From Chlorogloea purpurea SAG 13.99 (GTDB lineage Bacteria > Cyanobacteriota > Cyanobacteriia > Cyanobacteriales > Microcystaceae), in the NCBI GenBank assembly GCA_016903695.1, contig JADQBB010000020.1:1-64000 (forward strand): 64,000 nt of DNA, given 5' to 3'. The notes below the pieces were generated by a model. That model saw only the letters and a program-made list of their open reading frames with translations, had not been told where the DNA came from and made no database searches. This document shows, one piece after another, positions 62,089 to 64,000 of this stretch. Both the position numbers and the translations under genes were made by a program. Position 1 is the stretch's first letter. Every line of letters begins with the position of its first letter.

Positions 62089-62214
62089 ATGAAGCCGTTA
62101 AAAGTATTTGTCAAAAATTCCAGACTGCTAAACATTCATTTTGCGGGACATGCCGCCTTTGAAGACCAGAAAGAAATATTTATGATTAGCTTAAACGAGT
62201 TTTTGAATGAATAA
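62089..62214 (+). pseudogene. Alpha/beta-hydrolase C-terminal fragment
   Basis: About 41 codons read in one frame as ...NSRLLNIHFAGHAAFEDQKE... then FMISLNEFLNE and stop. This resembles the end of alpha/beta hydrolases, where the catalytic His (GHAAFED) precedes a final helix ending in FL. No upstream hydrolase core is present, so it is a remnant. Similarity is short and judged by eye. Confidence 0.4.
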
Positions 62215-62294
62215 AATCTTGTGGCAGTTTGTCATAAATCTTGTCCTTGCGTTGCAGTTACAAAGCTTAAGAAATATACTAGGAGCATAACTCG

Positions 62295-62966
62295 ATGATT
62301 ACCGTTCACCATTTAAATAACTCTCGTTCCCAACGTGTGCTTTGGCTACTAGAGGAACTTGGACTCCCATACGAAATCAAGCGCTACGAACGTGATCCCA
62401 AAACCATGTTGGCTCCCGCCTCTCTCCGTAAAGTCCATCCACTCGGTAAATCACCTGTGATTACTGATGGTGAACTAACTCTGGCTGAATCTGGAGCCAT
62501 TGTTGAGTATCTGGTTAGACGTTATGGCAACGGACGGTTGATTCCTGCTCTAGACACACCAGAACATTTGCGCTACACCTATTGGCTGCACTATGCCGAA
62601 GGTTCTGCGATGCCGCCGCTATTAATGAAGCTGATCTTCGATCAAATTGAGAAGAATCCCATGCCCTTTTTTGTGCGCCCGATCGCTCGGTCAATCACAA
62701 ACCGTGTCAAAAGTTCGTTTATTGAACCTCAGATCACCCAACACTTAGATTACATGGAGGCGGAGATTGGAAAAAACACATGGTTCGCTGGTAACGAATT
62801 TACCGCCGCCGATATCCAAATTAGCTTCCCGCTAGAGGCGGCTGCAGCAAGGGCTGGACTGAACGCAAGTCGTCCAAAACTCATGGCATTCTTGAATTGC
62901 ATCCACACACGTCCTGCATACAAAAAAGCATTAGAGCGCGGTGGTACATACGAGCTTTTGAGTTGA
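62295..62966 (+). CDS. Glutathione S-transferase
   Basis: 223 residues. Thioredoxin-fold N-domain with ITVHHLNNSRSQRVLWLLEEL and the conserved cis-Pro and glutathione contacts in GKSPVITDGELTLAESGAIVEYL, then an all-helical C-domain with FTAADIQISFPLEAA (the N-capping box). The putative catalytic residue is Ser (NSRSQR). It is part of the redox/detoxification group. AGGAG lies ahead of ATG 62295. Confidence 0.93.
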   Translation: MITVHHLNNSRSQRVLWLLEELGLPYEIKRYERDPKTMLAPASLRKVHPLGKSPVITDGELTLAESGAIVEYLVRRYGNGRLIPALDTPEHLRYTYWLHYAEGSAMPPLLMKLIFDQIEKNPMPFFVRPIARSITNRVKSSFIEPQITQHLDYMEAEIGKNTWFAGNEFTAADIQISFPLEAAAARAGLNASRPKLMAFLNCIHTRPAYKKALERGGTYELLS

Positions 62967-63166
62967 CAAACTCCATTGATCGGATCTGGAACAACAATCA
63001 TTGGAGAGCAAATAAATGACACGATATCACGGAGCAGACGTGCTTGAGCTGCCAAAATAATCCCTTTTCTGTTAATTTCTGTTAATTTAGGATAGAAAAT
63101 AGAGAAAAAGACAGAGATAAAAAAGAATTAAAAATAGTAACGCCAGCGAGAGAAGCCAAAAAAACG

Positions 63167-63188
63167 GTTAAATTTCTATAAATTTAAC
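63167..63188. promoter_or_regulatory. Inverted repeat before the SDR gene
   Basis: GTTAAATTT and AAATTTAAC are perfect 9-bp arms around CTAT, ending 10 bases before the SDR start at 63199. It could be an operator, or an RNA hairpin affecting translation; the AT-rich arms would make only a moderate stem. Confidence 0.45.
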
Positions 63189-63198
63189 TTCTTGCAAA

Positions 63199-63954
63199 AT
63201 GACCAAAATCGCATTAATCACAGGTGGTAGTCGAGGTCTTGGTAAAGACATGGCTTTACGTCTTGCTCAAACCGGCTGTAACGTTATAATTACTTACCAA
63301 TCACAACTAGAGCAAGCTCATGATGTAGTGTCTCAAATTTGCGAAACGGGGCAGAAAGCTGTGGCATTAAAGCTTGACGTAGGGGAAATTAAGAGTTTTG
63401 ATGACTTTGTATCTAAGCTACAAGCTTTATTACTACAAGAGCTTGAAACGGAAAAGATAGATTTTCTGATTAACAATGCCGGTATCGGAGCCACTATTCC
63501 AATTGCTCAGGTGACGGAAGAAGATTTTGATAGGCTTGTGAACATTCATTTTAAGGGAGTGTTTTTTTTGACTCAGAAACTGTTACCGCACGTGAACGAT
63601 GGGGGCAGAATCATCAATATTTCCAGTGGTACAACTCGTTTTGCGAATCCAGGCTACTCCGTTTATGCTTCAGCTAAAAGTGCGATTGAGACCTTTACCC
63701 GTTATCTAGCTAAAGAAGTAGGAGTCAGAGGCATTACCGCTAACGTAGTGGCTCCTGGAGCGATTGAAACCGACTTCAACAACGCCACAGTTCGCTCCAA
63801 CCCTCAAATCAAAAATTTGATAGCCTCCAATACGGCTTTGGGCAGAGTTGGGCAAGCCGAAGACATAGGCGGAATTATCGCTTTTTTGTGTTCGCCTGAC
63901 GCTAAATGGATCAACGGTCAAAGAATTGAAGCAAGTGGTGGGGTATTTCTTTAA
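63199..63954 (+). CDS. Short-chain dehydrogenase/reductase (FabG-like SDR)
   Basis: 251 residues. Cofactor motif TGGSRGLGKD at residues 7-16, NNAG near 93, the catalytic Ser in INISSG and YSVYASAKSA with Tyr and Lys of the YxxxK motif, then VAPGAIETDF. A classical SDR; NADP(H) preference is suggested by the Arg after TGGS. The substrate cannot be told from the sequence. No good ribosome-binding site is obvious upstream. Confidence 0.92.
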   Translation: MTKIALITGGSRGLGKDMALRLAQTGCNVIITYQSQLEQAHDVVSQICETGQKAVALKLDVGEIKSFDDFVSKLQALLLQELETEKIDFLINNAGIGATIPIAQVTEEDFDRLVNIHFKGVFFLTQKLLPHVNDGGRIINISSGTTRFANPGYSVYASAKSAIETFTRYLAKEVGVRGITANVVAPGAIETDFNNATVRSNPQIKNLIASNTALGRVGQAEDIGGIIAFLCSPDAKWINGQRIEASGGVFL

Positions 63955-64000
63955 CTCTCCCCTCGTCGTAAGAGAGACTTTAGCCAGAGTTGACACGCGA

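Noticed and set aside
62967..63060. Short frame MTRYHGADVLELPK after the GST gene
   Set aside because: Only 14 codons, no ribosome-binding site and no recognisable family; could be a remnant but cannot be supported.

Overview
The window looks like a segment of a large cyanobacterial plasmid, or of an integrated copy of one. The cyanobacterial signs are repeated GCGATCGC (HIP1-type) octamers and several protein types common in that phylum: a CyRepA-type replication initiator, a DUF928 protein, a CHASE2 histidine kinase, secreted TPR-CHAT proteases, a DUF6335 protein and haemagglutinin-type two-partner secretion proteins. I cannot name a species. No rRNA, tRNA or CRISPR array was seen.

Layout. 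(1) 1-12918, minus strand: a tightly packed conjugation/type IV secretion operon, transcribed right to left: VirB2-like, VirB3, VirB4, VirB5-like, VirB6, VirB8/TraE, VirB10, VirB9/TraK-like, four uncharacterised genes, then a VirD4/TraG coupling protein cut by the window edge. No relaxase is visible. (2) 13.2-24.2 kb: an AT-rich accessory island. It holds a frameshifted pentapeptide-repeat gene, a four-gene operon (CrfC-like dynamin GTPase, HerA-type ATPase, two coiled-coil proteins), a family of tail-collar-like proteins sharing one N-terminal module, a transposase remnant and a small papain-like protein. Part of the collar region is a duplicated ~1.6 kb unit. (3) 24.4-34.4 kb: CHASE2 kinase and DUF928 genes diverging from a secreted TPR-CHAT protease across an 18-bp palindrome, then a P450, a TpsA exoprotein and a TMEM175-type channel. 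(4) 34.85-49.1 kb, plus strand: an eleven-gene cassette of three small GTPases, two paralogous membrane proteins of GTPase-associated (GAP1-like) type, two vWA proteins, one unknown, a zinc-ribbon/FHA protein, a pseudokinase-PP2C fusion and a zinc-ribbon/Ser-Thr kinase/TPR protein. (5) 49.3-52.7 kb: the TpsB transporter, an unusual response regulator and a small putative DNA-binding protein. (6) 52.7-58.1 kb: the replication module. The initiator gene is preceded by a 33-codon leader peptide whose ribosome-binding site lies inside a perfect 9-bp hairpin. (7) 58.1-64 kb: after a transposase stub, a different-looking set of redox/detoxification genes (DJ-1/PfpI, alcohol dehydrogenase, MDR reductase, GST, SDR). 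The first three carry a shared palindromic element upstream.

How the parts fit. The T4SS and the CyRepA module give transfer and replication. The GTPase/GAP1/vWA/FHA/PP2C/kinase cassette reads as one NTP- and phosphorylation-controlled signalling device, resembling predicted bacterial conflict systems. The dynamin/HerA operon is a second candidate defence or membrane-remodelling system. The most novel observations are the GTPase-phosphosignalling cassette, the candidate translational switch in front of the initiator gene, and the dynamin/HerA/coiled-coil operon.
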